Shown here piece by piece: positions 27,501 through 41,386 of a stretch of 64,000 bases of DNA; the stretch's first letter is position 1; every line of letters starts with the position of its first letter. The stretch is from contig NC_092580.1 of NCBI RefSeq assembly GCF_037975245.1, positions 2,766,501 through 2,830,500 of the forward strand. The letters run 5' to 3'. This DNA is from Apostichopus japonicus (taxonomy: Eukaryota; Echinodermata; Holothuroidea; Aspidochirotida; Stichopodidae). The position numbers and the translations under genes are program-made. The notes under the pieces were generated by a model. It saw nothing but the letters and a program-made list of their open reading frames with translations. It was not told where the DNA came from and did no database searches.

Positions 27501-30500
27501 TTCTATTTAGAAAGTAGTAGGTTGAATGATATCAATAAAGTTTATATAAGCCTAAGCTGTTAATAGTACCAACTGACCCCCATACCTGTAATGTGTTTGT
27601 TACTGCTCTAGCTGCTGCCATGGCGATAGCATTATTACTACCAGCACCAACTCGTCCCAGGGTGTATGACATAGATATTCCTGTTGATTCATTAGAAGTT
27701 GATGATGAACTAGACGAAGCTGTGGAGCTCTTCATTCCAGAGATTTCCTGAGCTGCTTCTGTTGCCAGGTTGGATAGTAACCTCTCTGTGTGTATCCTTT
27801 TATCAGTTGCGCTATTTTCTGTCGGTTGTTTCCGTTCTGCAAAAATGAGAAAAGTCATCTCAACCATCTGGGGTTTTTTCCTTTATATAAACATGCATTT
27901 CAACTAGGTTTTTCCCTAATAAAGCTGCCCATGTGGAGACAATGCAGAAATCATACCAAAGTTACTCATTTTCCTGCATTAAACAATGGTAAAACTTGTT
28001 GACAAACATGTTTCTAATGTAATATGATGCTGTGTGTATGATGAATGTACCCCAAAGTCTATACATTAAGTTAAAGCATGTCCTTATTCAAAGTGCCAAT
28101 AAAAGATGCTTTACACAAGTCCTGCAAGTTCGATATGGAGTTGAAAATGATGCTTTCATTAGGATCGAGCAAATGGGATGTGAGCAACAGCCTTTGAACT
28201 GATGTTAATATACAAACAGATGGATGGCATCAGCTCCATTTGGCTATGCCAATTGAGCTACAAACATGACGGTTCTATTTCAATTATGATGAACATGACA
28301 TTATACATACACTAGGCAGTGATTTTGAATGGGATATCCATACCTAAATGGTCCATTCAACATGATTATAATGAGAAAATCTTGACTAGAATGAGGTAGG
28401 TCGTTATTTTATCAACTAAGCAGGCATCAATCATACTAATAACCCCTGGGAAACCAGTTTTTTGCTTTTGATGAAAATTTTGACCAAACCATCAGAGCTG
28501 TACCCAAAATAAAATGGTAATTGACAGAGGTAGTACACAGCCTCATGGTACTTCTTTCCACAAATGAAGGCTAATAAAGTGATCCATTCTCAACATTTCT
28601 TCAACCTAGACACTTTTTCTCATCTTTTTTAATCACATGCAGAATGAAACTTGGAGAATTATATTTTATTAATTTTATTTCTCCATTATTTAAAATTAAA
28701 CTTTATTAGACAAAACTAATCAACTTTCCATGATTTCAATATGAACAGCATCAAGAAATTTGATCAAGCTCAACTCACAATGTTCCTTATAAATTGTCTC
28801 ACTTTTTCAGAGTAAACCTTGTGCATGCACAGCACTGATCTATACTTACTTTCACCCTTTGTGCTTCCTGTTTTTGGCGGCCTGTCAAGTTCTAAGGATC
28901 CTGTTGGTTTAATGGAAAAAAAATCCAAGTTAATGTAAAACCTGTACCTTTTAACAGCCACCAACCATAACTCAATTTGAACTTGAAATGGTCCTTGTAA
29001 GCTTCCATACCTGGAAACTTACAGCGTGCAAATGGCTGCCACAAGGGCTAAGGTTTGCCACTAACTTGACAAGTCTCCTGCCTCACAGGTTCATGATAGA
29101 TGAGAGTTACCACTGTGATATAATACAGGACAACATTTTAACATTGCCTAGCAGATGCAATAAACATGCGTCTAACTACTCTCAATGCAATTTAATCAAT
29201 ACCTCTAATTTGTTGACAAACCAACTCCAAGATTATCAAAACAATCATGCCTAAATCACGGTTAACACTCCCTTGCATCAATTTTGATCTTCATGTTTCA
29301 TCCAGCTTGAGGTTGACCTCAGTATCCCAAATCATTACAATTTTTCACATGGCTACATGAAACAGACTTAACTGTCCTTGTATTGTACAGTAGTGCTAAA
29401 GAAGTACCAGAAGCCTATACGCAAAATATGAAACTATTTCATATTTCTGGGCATTGCTTTAGTTTACGTCGGAGGTTCCCCTGTAGTACTGTACGTTGTA
29501 CAAGCCATGTTCCCAATCACAATGTTGTAGGCTGGTGCCTCCCAGCCTTGCATAATTGCTATACTTCAGTCATATAGTGTGGGATCTTACACTGTTTTAT
29601 AGCATATTGAAGGACCCATACACAGAAAGGTGACTTACTTCTTTCTAATACTTCTGTTATTCCTGCATGATCTGCTTCCAGTTCCATTTTAAATCTACTC
29701 ACTTCCTGGTCCAGTTTCCTGAGATATCTTTCTACCTATAAGAAAAAACATTATATTGTTACCTATCATCTAGCAATACATCTTATGCCACAATTATTAT
29801 ATATATATCTGTTGCCTTAGTCAAGCGCACCCTATCCACATCTATCCACATTGTAAAGCCCTATCCACCCTATCCACATTGTAAAGCGCACCCTATCCAC
29901 ATCGTCAAAACATAAAGATGTACGCAAAGCAGGAAACATTTTAATGAGATGTCCTGCTTGGAACAGATGATTACACAAACACTTCCAAACATTCTGCCAC
30001 TTTCCTAACAGAACTTACAACAGCCAAAAACAAGAGAATAATATGAAACCATTTTGCAGAAATAGCTCCTCTCAAAATTTTCTTACACTTTATGAATTGG
30101 AGTACAATAATTCACTTCCATCAAAGTAAACCACTAAACCCATCTTTCGTTCCACCTGTACCACAGATAAAGATAATGAAACTAAGTGACTTATTTGTCA
30201 CATACTGGCGGTACGGTACGGTGGGGACATACCCTCCATTCTTTAAACTTATCATGGTACTGGACGCCAGCAGTAACATCTTTCAGAAATCTGAGCATTC
30301 GCTTAAAATAAAATAAAATATTTCAAATTGATGATCAATAAGATCAATATTGATAAGTAATCCATAATCCTTTAAAACCTCAACTATTAAGGTAGTCAAG
30401 GAGGCAACTGCTTGCATTTTGGTCACCATTTGTCTTCTTTATGTGTTTTTGTCTGATTTTACGAGTTTGCTAGACTGGGTATATTATTAATCTCTCGAGA

Positions 30501-33500
30501 CAAGTAAATTATTATTTTAAGAACTTTTGATCATTACTTGAGATACTTAATACTTAGTCAAGCTCATGCAGCAACATTATTCTTATGTGATTTTAGTATC
30601 CTATTTTATCCATAATCAATGCAAAATGCTGTTTTATTGTAAAAGCTAAATGCAAGACCAAAAAGAGCCCTAGCAACCCAAACAGTTACCACTAAGAAAG
30701 ACAAATATAAGAGGTGACTAACAATATGATGACAAAACCAGAAGTAGCTTAATATGTCCTGGTCAGTAATTCTTACCAAATCATAAATCTGATTGGCTAG
30801 TTGCACTTTTTCATCCGCTTCTTCGAGGACTTTATAATATTCCTGGAAAGAGGAAAACAGTGAATAGAGTATGATGATGAGGTTTCAGTTTAGGATGAAC
30901 TTTGCAGAAGTAAAGAGGATTCATATACACACTGTAAACCTTCATGTTATGGTATCAATATAAACCAGTGTTGGCTGACGTGTATTGACAAGGAAAACGT
31001 GGTATATGACATCTTGTGTCAATTGTTGCAAAAACCATTCAAAACAATACTGCTACTATATATTACCATGCAAAACTGTTGGATCAAATTTCTGAAACGA
31101 TGCAAGTTTTGTGAAGCAATCTGCAGAAGTTTACAATCGCACGTCCGCATTCCTGAACTAGGCATAATCTCTTGACCCGTTTATTTTCACCCCCCTATCC
31201 TCCCATTTCACATAAATAGCGAAACTAGGGGATGACAAAAATAAAGTTTTAAAAGACCAATCTCATCGTTCCACTTTAAATTCTGAGTGCTTCTTGCATT
31301 GACCAGTTGGCTTTCTTCTTTTTTTTCCATCAACCCAATTGACTTATATCAAGTTTATTAGTGTATAAAAGTATCTTGCATTAGAACACACAATTACAAG
31401 CAGAGAAAACTTTATTCGGTATCATGTAACAAACTTGCTAGATACAAGCACAACCATGTTTAGTAGTTTAGGTACACCAGGAACCATAGCATTTCATAAC
31501 ATGGAAATTCAGAGACTTTCAAAAAACTGCTGTACAAAAGTTGAATCTTAAAGTTTGCCCTAAGTGTCAAATCCTATAGCTTGGAATGAGGGAAAGTATG
31601 AGAGGGAGATGAACTGGAGGTACTGTTCATACTTTTCTCAGTTGCTCATATTGCTGTTGCTTCACTTCAGGCTTGAATTTTTTCACGGCTGAACCTTCAA
31701 AAAACTTTTTCACCTTCTCATCTATGTTGTCAATGGAGTCTGCAAAGGACACATAAGAAGAGATGCAAATATGTACTTTTAATATGATGTACAGTAAAAT
31801 ACCAAAAGGGACGTTGTTGTGTGTGACGATGGCAGGACTAATCTGAAGACCAATATTAAACAAAGATAACTCTATGTCATCATAGAAAGACTAAACTAGG
31901 ACATGTACACTGTAATGCAGTACTCCAATAATGGCTGTAAGCAAACCTCAAATCCTCCATCAACATCAGCTTTAGGGAGCAATGAGCAACAGACAATTGA
32001 GGAAGTATTTGAATGATTAATCCAATGCACACGTTAATGCTTGCCTTTATCAGAGCTGGTTACTTTGTCAAGTAGAAGTGCTTCAATCAAACTGAATGAC
32101 ACTGCGATATTACTGTGACAGTCTATAAACTATTCTTTAATACATACCAAGTCAACAAACAGAATGACGTATTTCATTACAGTTCTGTTCTATTTACCTA
32201 CTGTAGTTTGGGGGCTATTGCTGGCAGTCTATTATTTCAATCTCTTGGGAGCTTTTGTGATGCATCATTTATAAATGAATCTGGATGAGGATGCTCACCC
32301 TAAGTATCTTTCACATCATTTTAATACAATATCACTCGACACAAAAGTGTAGGAGAGCTCAAAGTGGGAAGCAAGTTGTAGAGAATTAGTTTTCTATTTT
32401 CTCTAAGTTACTGTTTTAGAGACTTTTATCTAACATGCTAGTGACATGGTATGTTAGGAGTAAATCTTGATATCTCTTTTAAATAAGTAACCTCCTTTCT
32501 CACTTGAGATCTTAAAACATATTTCCTGACCCCAGTTCATCATCCTAATGGGTACTACAGTACTAACTTGTCATGCTCAAGAACATTTGATGGTCAGTGA
32601 AGTTACTGCATAGAACATCAAGCTACAGTATTCTACACATGTTCAACTGAACAAACTCCTAAACCTAATCACTGTTCTATAATCATACAGTACCCCTCCA
32701 ATTCGGTGCATGGATACCTCCCGCGGTACACTATACACTGAAGCATTTATGAAGTTTGTGCATTTATGTTACTTACTTTGTACCTGTAGGTCCATCTCCC
32801 TCATCTCTGTGAACCTCTCCTTTAGGTCCATGGGGAGTTGCTCAATCACTGCAATGAAATACAGAACATTGAATTCATGAAGTTTATAATATAAAAGGGT
32901 GCTTTTCACAGAATAGGTACCACTTTTTTTGGCCAAGTCAAGATGTACATTGTCAAATTCAAGATGAACAGGGGTGCACTTTCAGGTACAATCACAACAC
33001 TAGTCCTGCGTAATATGCCATTGACAGTTCTACAAAGCCATTTAGTTATGCTTTCACACACCAGTAGAATCATTGTGGTCGAGTGGTACGGACTGTGACA
33101 CGAAGGTCCGGTGTTCAATTCCAAGTTACATATTCTAGGAGTTCAACATGAGCTCTACCAGTTGTCTGATGATTGCTCAACGGTTGAAACTCTGAGAAAC
33201 AACTACTAGTGTTGCACTGGTCTCAACTAATTCTCATCTACTCTTTGCTCTGTCCACTGGAAATAAAGCACTATTCCCCAAGATAGATGCCACACAACCA
33301 AACATTACATACTGTTTGACTGCATACCAGTACCATGCCCTTAACTGTGAGGAAAACTGATGCGTTATGTGAAATGTTAACAGGGTGACTTGAGGCAGAA
33401 TTTTAGTCCAAGGACGTACGTATGTCATTTGTCAAGCAATAAAGAGATATTTGAGTGCCAGCACTGTTCCTACAGTATAGCAATTCCAGTTTTTCGAGGT

Positions 33501-35427
33501 ACTCACCATTGCTAAATTCTCTTTGAATGTGCACAAGTTCACATGTATAAGGCTAAATTGATGCTGAAGTCTGCTCAACAGTGCAGGCCTAAATACATGT
33601 TTATGTTAATCCATTGTTTCATCAATTCGGATACTCCACCAAAACATGTACTTTTAATCCCATATCAACAGCACAGTGCTCTTGGATGATATTCAAAACC
33701 ATAATTTTGTCCTTGAGAAACTTGCAACAGTTGCATACTATACACACACATTTATTGAGGCCATAAAAACTCTGACAATTGAGCTTTATATTCGGTTTAT
33801 CGTATTATATGTGAACATAGGAGGATACTGTAACTTGTCACTCTCTAGGGAGCTGTCTAAGCCAATTGATGTGACCAGAGGTCCCCGATTTCCGGGGACA
33901 GTCCCCAGATTTCATGTACTGTCGCCGGATTGAAAGTGTCCACGGAGATGTCCCTGGACATTACAGTATGTACTGTCCATGGAACACCCCATAATTTGTA
34001 AGAAAGGCCCTGAATAATTTCAATTTTACCTGCTTCTCCTTGTTCTGTTCATTGATTGTTTACAATTTCATACATGACTCACAGATCAATGCATATCAGA
34101 TCATTGAATAATTTCATTGGCTGTTTTTCACATGGAAAATATCTAAGTCATTTTGGTATTGGATTTTTATACCTTGGGCAAAAAACGTGTTGTTCTACAC
34201 TTGACCATTTGAACATCAACCTTGCAACAAAGAACCACCAAAACACTCAGAGGCCCTCAAAATTCCACCTTCCCTTTCAAAATTGATATAGTTTTGGCTC
34301 ATAACACTTGATGGCAAATGGAATGGGGAAGGGAAGAGGGGGAGGGGGACAACATCACATCATGTCCCTGGATGTATTGGAAAAAATATCTATAGTCACT
34401 TTAGTTTTGGGGTTCCTGTCCCCTTATTGAGAAAATAGATTTTGGAGAGTACCTAAATCAAAATGGTACCAGATTTTAATTTGAATCAATTAATTTAATT
34501 GTACGAGCATTTCGGAACTGTTATTACTGAAACTTTGTCTATCATATTTTTTAAAGATAAACTTCCCAAACTGACAACCTGGGCTGGTGGCAGTATTTGT
34601 TAAACTAATTAACACATATTTTAAGTTTTTTCCAAAAGTTAACTCATATAATCAGGGTTGACATATTTTGCATTTTGTTTTTTACATGATAAATATAGTA
34701 TTATAATTACTAAGAAGAACTACCAAAGCAGGTAATGTAACTGTTGAGAAGAGAATCATGTTCATTCCTTACTTTATCACAAATCTAACTTTGATATATT
34801 TTTATCACAAAATCTACACTTGCAATCTAAATTGCAATCTTACTTTTGGTTTTCCTCGGTAGGATTGGTAAAATCATAAACCAAATGCAAAAATTGTAGA
34901 TGTTCAAATGACTCCTATCATTTCAACATCTCATCCGAATGTCTCACATGTCCCCGTGAGGCATCCGTAGCAACTGCACGACTGCAAAAATTCTAAATTC
35001 AAAATGGCGATTTTCCATGCTTCAAAACTCCTAAATACAAGCCCACAAAAGCTACCAAGAACATCGAAAAACATTTAAGAACGTTCAGTTATAAAATACG
35101 ACGATATTTGTATTCCTACGTTAAAGTTAGGGGGCAAACATGAGAGACCCATCTTACAATGATCATCTTGAACTTGCTGTATGGAATGACATTACGATAT
35201 GGTATATAACATCGAACTGCAATAGGCCCCTGTGAATGTAGTGGTATCGTAACGAATAGAAGTGGGAAGGCAAAGTCGTACATAGCAACGTTAGTAAAAC
35301 TGACAAGTCACAGACAAAATTGTGACAGTAAGCACTTTCTCGAAACGGTACAGAATATACAGGGAAAGAAATATTTAAGAAAACTACACTAATGCTTACT
35401 CTCGATGTAATCTTCTAAGTACAACAT
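24550..35427 (-). CDS. ING3: Inhibitor of growth protein 3, 10 exons
   Basis: Nuclear chromatin reader; in other animals it is a subunit of the NuA4/TIP60 histone acetyltransferase complex. Exons in transcript order: 35427-35400, 32848-32777, 31739-31633, 30842-30777, 29735-29639, 28900-28850, 27836-27586, 26399-26203, 25323-25119, 24681-24550; 1206 nt, 401 aa (human about 418). The start MLYLEDYIE is the family N-terminus. Residues 1-110 form the helical ING domain, including [15 protein letters not shown]. The middle is Ser/Thr-rich and low in complexity. The C-terminal PHD finger has the complete zinc set C341, C343, C354, C359, H365, C368, C381 and C384, with YGNMVGCD and IEWFHYGC expected to form the H3K4me3 pocket. 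A Lys/Arg-rich tail (MKRREKK) follows. An intron splits the finger just before C359. The first coding exon is only 28 nt. Confidence 0.96.
29823..29903. repeat. Short tandem repeat, CCCTATCCACAT-type
   Basis: Several imperfect copies of a unit containing GCACCCTATCCACAT and ACATTGTAAAGC, within ING3 intron 4. Copy boundaries are irregular. Confidence 0.75.
33073..33122 (+). repeat. tRNA-like head, probable SINE fragment
   Basis: GTGGTCGAGTGGTA resembles an A box, and about 20 bp further GTGTTCAATTCC resembles a B box. The anticodon arm and acceptor stem do not pair convincingly, so a functional tRNA is unlikely. It lies upstream of exon 2, in ING3 intron 1. Confidence 0.45.
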
Positions 35428-38400
35428 TGTGAAGTCTGGATTAACAGCAGAATATCTTGATGCGTTACTTTCAACGAAGCGGGCTTGTGCATTGACTGTA
35501 ATACACTGACGGTATGGACTGGTACGACAGCTTTGATTGGACATGAACGCTTGCCGCCTGAAAAGACAACCAATCATAGCAAAGATGAATAGAAGCTTAC
35601 TATGAACTTTTAGCAGTCGTTTCTACAAATGACTCCATGTGCCAAACGTACGGTTCAGTAAAGAGGCCATTACATGCGTTTTCGTCTTGTTAACCAGTTT
35701 CTGACACTATTTTAAACAAAACAACTGCATCAAGAAAAAGAAATCGCAAAATATGTTCTTAGTTTCGCAAACAGAGGGCTCTGAAGTATTCACGCTATCA
35801 TTAGGATATTGTACTACATTCCTACACAAGCGGGAGCTTAGGAGATCGGGATCAAGCGGTTCGGACGAAACAGCTATTGTCCCCGGCCCACGCCCAGAAA
35901 TATTTCATCAACCCTTTTCTCTGTTTGTAAAGAGATTGATCATTCAAATCACTTTTAATTTAATTTCGGTGAAATTATGCCATTGCGGTCACATTAGGTG
36001 GGGAGAGAGATGGCGGGGTGAGGCGGTCCCATGTCGCTTCCAAAATGAAAGAAACATATATCAGCATGGGTAGTTATTGTTAACACCCATTAACGTAAAT
36101 AAAGCCGCGCCAAACGGTTCCCTGTTTCCACCACCTGTCTGCGTTCACCTGTCACCCCCCCCCCCAACTCTCAGATTTTGTTTTGTGAAGGGGACTTAGA
36201 TGCTAAGTGATAGGAGCTTACATTTGTATCGTCTGCTTTTTAGTGTAAGACAATAATAAAAAACATTAATGTTTTTTCTGTCTTGTTTTGTTTCCTTTTT
36301 TTCGTGGAGGGGTAAGGGGGGGGGGGAATAAATGTTGGCTGCCTTCCGTCATTTGGGAACATTTTCGTGTGGATGGGGCAAAGTTGATGGTGTAATTACC
36401 ATTTTCTCGTTTTCATTATTTTAACATACTTTTTGTATAAGCTGTAAAATTTAACGATTTTTTTGTAATGTAAACCATTTGGAAGAAAGTCTGGTTTGAT
36501 GTTTTTCCTTTTGGGCGGGGTTAGAGAGGAACGTTTCCCCATTCCGCCATCCGTGTTCCGGCCCTGGGGTAGAGACAAAGCAATGAGGGGGGGGGGGCGG
36601 GGGGGGGGGGCTGTAAAGCTCCTCCAGACCCCAAGAGTTAGAAGGCAAATGGTGTATTCTGAGGCACATTTAGAATGTCTCCATGACAGATGGTCAGGCC
36701 TTTACTAATCCAGACATTTTGAGTCAGGGGACACACATATTGGAAGGAGAACAGTGGTCTCCACGGTAGGAGGGGTGGTCGGAGGCACGGAGGATTCTAC
36801 GGCCCTGAGAAATTTGTGTGACTCCATTTCTGACATATGCAGCTATTTTGTGCTTCAATACGAGACATATACTTGATGCCTCAGCTTTTCGGATATCCAA
36901 ATACTCTGTCCCTGAACCACAATATGGGTGTCCGTGGCCACCTCTTGCACTCCCAGGCAATAACAGTGTACCTAAATGGAGATATTGATTCTACACCTCT
37001 GAGCAGCTGAGTATAGTCAGTCGTAATTGTGAAACAATTGCCGTTCTTGTTGCTCCCTCTTGTTGCTCCCAGGGGCGAACATGTAGGCAAACTATATATC
37101 AGAGCCGTATATATGGCTCTGCAAACTATCTAAGCGTAGCGCCACCATGACGTAGCGGGAAGCGTATAAATTTTGGCCGAAAATGCCTCCCAGATCGCTG
37201 GAAATGTCACTTCCTAGGCCTTGTAAGTTCAATCTAAGCATTTTCTATTTTGAAATTATACTAGCGATACCATAAAAGCATACAAAAAAGCTACGCCCCC
37301 TTCGCCCCCCCCCCCCCTCATGGCTACGCGCCTGATTTCAACAGAAACCTTGCTCGGCCATTCGGGTCTCGAAAACTCTATTCGGTATCGAAATCGATTC
37401 ATCTCAATCCCCCTCCACCCCCCCCCCCCTCCGCCTCAAAAGAAATTGATTGATGTACGCCCTTCATCGAAGATACGTTTCATCTATGGGGTATGAAGAT
37501 TGAGCTTACGAATCCGAGGTATTGGCCTCTACCAATCTTAGCCTTTAACAAAGAGGTATATATGTGTCTATTTGGCAGACGTTTCTTTCCTCCAATAATA
37601 TGGACGCCGGTTTTCCGCAAATTGCCAGTGCAAAGACAGCATGAGTTCAAGAGTAGTCATGTGCATCGGCAGAATACCGGTGCAAAAACTACAAACCCTG
37701 TTTTCTTTTCGTTTTGTGTTTTTAGGCTGACCTTTTAACCTCTGACCTGAATATCATGTGACACTTTAGACGCTGTCCCACTATATGATATTCCCACTTA
37801 GGCATACCCTCCAAGTTTGAAGTCCATTGGAATTGTAGGGGGGGTGCTCCACCCCACTACTCAAATGGGCAATTCACAACGTATAGTGCCCTCCTTTTTC
37901 GCACAATCTTTGCTCGGCGATATTTCAACTCCGTATACGATGTCCTGCATGACATTTGACCCGCAACGTCAATTATATAATAAGTGCAATAGGCCTACAA
38001 TATATTTTCAGTGTGTTTATCATTGTTTCGGCAAGTTTGCCCGCTAATGATGACAAACGAGCTTATTGGCCACGTTGACTGACGTGTGACCTTATAACGT
38101 CATTAGCAACTACGGTAGTATCTACACTTAACAGAAGAAAAAATACTGGATGACAGAAGCTGAGATCTCTAGTTTCTGCCTTTGACAACGAGTACCATTT
38201 TCTTCAGAGCACACCGGCCGGTATCGTAGGAGAAAGTTTTTCATGCGCCACGCCCCCCCCCCCGCCCCTCCATGCTCTCAGAAGAATCACTACTATGAAA
38301 TACTGGTCGTTATGACAGACACTGTATCTACCTTCTTTTGATATTTTATTTCTAGTACACTGTCCTAAATCCTTGGAAGATTCCTTTACAATGCGGTGAG

Positions 38401-39443
38401 AATCACATTTCGACCGTCCCCATGGCGACACCATAATCGCCCTCAATCACTGAGTCAAGAAACATACTCGATATATATACTCAGCCCCTACACCAGACAT
38501 AGGTTAGTATGATGTATTGTGCATAAATTATATAGTTCAATTTTGATACAAAGAGTCAATAACAGCGACTTCAGCCTTGACCTCTCCCCCTTACCACCAA
38601 TAACACCACCGTGACCTCCATGATCGCGGCTGCGCCAAGTTCCTCCGTAACATTCGACCCGTTCACTGGGTCAATTTCTGGTTTCATTGGTAGGAATTGT
38701 TGTTAAATAACAGGCTACCGTTACAAACACGCATATAACGGCTAAGTTATTATCCAAATATAGGAAAGTATACAGTTGTCTAAAGACTTTATGAGATTTG
38801 GAATTGCATTCCTCTTGTTTTTGACGTAAGTAGATAGAACTGGGTATCTTTTTAAGGAGCTTACCAGATAACGGTATCTGACACAAAGGAGCAAGTTGTC
38901 AGAACCTATTAAAACATAATAGTCTTTCCTCTTTAAAAAATGTTTGTGTGCGATTTGCCTACAAATATAACACCCCATAGTTTACTTTATTACGTCATGT
39001 TTTGTGATCTGTGGTGAAGGACATTAGTTCGCTGCATTAATCAAGCTGACAGTTGATTAGATGATGTGTTTATGGTTAATGATTATTATTCCATTTAGAG
39101 GTAGGTCTAAGTGAACTGTTAATAGGCTAACGGGTTAGTATGTTTGATGATGATCAAAGAACCGTTAGATACACAAAGACATAGCTTAACTGGAGAGGAA
39201 ATGCTCAACTTCTCGTTTTTTGTTCTATCGTGGGAGAGAATCAGCAGTGAAGCCTAGCTACGTGTATGCTGCGTATATAGTTTGGTTGTTCAGTGTGCAA
39301 CCACTAATATCATAGCACTGGAAATCAGAAATAAAATGCTCTTTTTTGTAGGGGGGAATTATATGCCATTAGAATTATACACCGGCCTGTTACGAACTCC
39401 ATTTTATTGTTATTAAACAACAAAAGTTTAAAAAACGACCAAA
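35428..39443. other. Divergent spacer between ING3 and the GPCR gene
   Basis: ING3 is transcribed leftward and the GPCR gene rightward, so both 5' regions should lie here. Long G or C runs are frequent (36148-36166, 36315-36326, 36587-36610, 37306-37318, 37418-37429, 38252-38264). ORFs of 60-106 aa are domain-free and often run through these tracts. No RNA gene or further exon is recognised. Confidence 0.5.
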
Positions 39444-41003
39444 ATGGAAACCTCGACAGATGCGGACGTCACAATACCGTTTTCTTGTAATATTAGTGAA
39501 AACTTACAGCCAGATAAGTATATCACGTTCATTTACGTAGTCTACCTAATGACTATCATCGGTATATTGACATTGGTAGGGAATACCGTAATTATCATCA
39601 TCTACGTGCTATACCGCGATGTCAGGAAATCGCCCTCTAATATTTACATCCTAAACTTAGCAGTAGCGGACATCTGCGTCGGTATTTTCGTTATGCTTTA
39701 TTACCCTTTCTTCTACTTTTTCGGTCTTCAAACTTTCACGGTGGTGAAATTGTTAATCATCGCGATTCTGCACCACTGGTTCGTCAACATGTCGGTTTTC
39801 ATCGTTATCTTTATGTGCATCGACAGATACGAAATGGTTTCAAATATTTTGCGATATCGGACGATACAGACTCGCCGACGGGTCTCTCGCATCGTCGTCA
39901 TTGGTTGGGTAGCCTGCCTAGTCTATTCAATAGCTATCAACTTATTGAGGTACTTGACCGAAGATAAAATAACGACTAATGACAGGGAATCGTGCACACC
40001 GAGTATCTGGGACAGTTACGGTAAATACACCGGATGGGTCACGGTCGTATCGTTCTTTGTGGCCTTCTGTATCCCATTCTCGTTAATGGTATTCTTCAAT
40101 GCAGCCGTTTTCAAGAAGCTTCGCTTACATTCAAATTGGCAAGACGCCATTGACCCCAGTGAGGATATCAATACAAATGTACGGCAACGGCAGAAGGTTT
40201 CTCTTCAAACTCAGTCTCAGTCGATAAGTCAGTCTCGTGAATATTTTGAAGCTAACCAGCCTGACCGAGACAGAATAAAAACAGCTGGCAACGGGACAGT
40301 TTCCTTGGAGACCAAGAATCTATATAAAGAGAAAAAAGAACCCAATGAGTTGGGAGTTGATAACCCGAATTTACACGTAGACGAAGAATTGTCTTCTAAG
40401 GAAATTCAGAACGGAATCAAGGTAACAACGAAGGTGCAGTTTGAAGACACAACGCCAATTGGGACTGTGCATCTTACCAAGCCTGCTTCAATTTCTGATT
40501 TCAAGTTCAACGTGGAGACGGACGCTGACCTACCCGATGTTGATGGAAAGCTCAATAACAGTCGTGTTTTAAATAGTGGACGTGTTAGTAGAAATGGAAC
40601 CGGTACGGAAATATCCTTTGGAAGAAGTATAAGCACGATTTCGTATCCGAGAAGAACCAGTGTCGTGTTTGAAAGACGAAAACGAGAGGCGAAAAAGCTA
40701 CGGAAAGCAGCCTTTAGTTTAATACTGTTTGTAATGGTTTACTTTATCTGTTGGTTGCCATTTTACTTGGTTTCTATAGCAACATCGTTTTCAGACTTTT
40801 CCTTGAATTTAGTCCAAGCTGAACAGCTGACTTACATGATACTACTCTCTAATTCATGCATCAACCCATTAATTTATCCTTTGATGAACGCAAGGTTCCG
40901 TAAAGGAGTTCTACGACTCTTGACCTGCCAGTGTAATTCTCGGAAAATTAGGCGCTCGCAGAATTCGAGAGTTAGTGAAATAAGTCGCCTGAACAATTTA
41001 TAG
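39444..41003 (+). CDS. Orphan rhodopsin-class (class A) GPCR, single exon
   Basis: Seven-transmembrane plasma-membrane receptor of 519 aa on one uninterrupted frame. TM1 has GN at 46-47; TM2 has NLAVAD with Asp76; TM3 ends in DRY (127-129); TM4 has Trp155; TM5 has Pro211; TM6 has ICWLPF (435-440); TM7 has NPLIY (474-478). Intracellular loop 3 is very long (about 225-418), as in muscarinic and some amine receptors. An N-glycosylation site (NIS, 16-18) precedes TM1. Counting from Arg128 as 3.50, position 3.32 is His110 instead of the Asp of amine receptors, and 3.25 is Leu103, so the usual TM3-loop-2 disulfide partner is absent although Cys184 is present in loop 2. The ligand is therefore unknown. 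Single-exon expanded class-A receptors (surreal-GPCRs) are known in sea urchin; membership is only a guess. Confidence 0.93.
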   Translation: METSTDADVTIPFSCNISENLQPDKYITFIYVVYLMTIIGILTLVGNTVIIIIYVLYRDVRKSPSNIYILNLAVADICVGIFVMLYYPFFYFFGLQTFTVVKLLIIAILHHWFVNMSVFIVIFMCIDRYEMVSNILRYRTIQTRRRVSRIVVIGWVACLVYSIAINLLRYLTEDKITTNDRESCTPSIWDSYGKYTGWVTVVSFFVAFCIPFSLMVFFNAAVFKKLRLHSNWQDAIDPSEDINTNVRQRQKVSLQTQSQSISQSREYFEANQPDRDRIKTAGNGTVSLETKNLYKEKKEPNELGVDNPNLHVDEELSSKEIQNGIKVTTKVQFEDTTPIGTVHLTKPASISDFKFNVETDADLPDVDGKLNNSRVLNSGRVSRNGTGTEISFGRSISTISYPRRTSVVFERRKREAKKLRKAAFSLILFVMVYFICWLPFYLVSIATSFSDFSLNLVQAEQLTYMILLSNSCINPLIYPLMNARFRKGVLRLLTCQCNSRKIRRSQNSRVSEISRLNNL

Positions 41004-41386
41004 CAAACTGAGTTAATTGATTCACTCATGTGCCAAAAACGGCAACTTAATTCTGTCTTGCCCTTCTAATACATGCAGCAACAATATGCCACAAAATAAT
41101 ACACGAACTTTGGATTACTGACTGATGCCCAACCATAAAATGCATTTTCACTTATTTTTGTGTATAACAAGTTTTCCTGATATATTTCATTTTAGGTTTG
41201 CTATATAGACTGCGTGCAAGTTCTCATTAACGAGCTTATATTATGTACCTCATGTCGTTTCACAGCAGGTATAAATTTATAGGCCTACTTATGTAGGCTT
41301 CCATTCAGTCACATAGGCCTACATAGATTTTGTGTAGCGCCGAAGGCCCTGTAACGTATCTCTGGTCACATATATGTCTCGAAAAC

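Noticed and set aside
36451-36708. Pro- or Gly-rich ORFs on both strands
   Set aside because: They arise from G/C homopolymer tracts.
37071-37333. CAGGGGCGAAC and GGCTACGCGCCTGA as possible ends of another hAT-type element
   Set aside because: The two ends are not inverted copies of each other and no 8-bp duplication flanks them.
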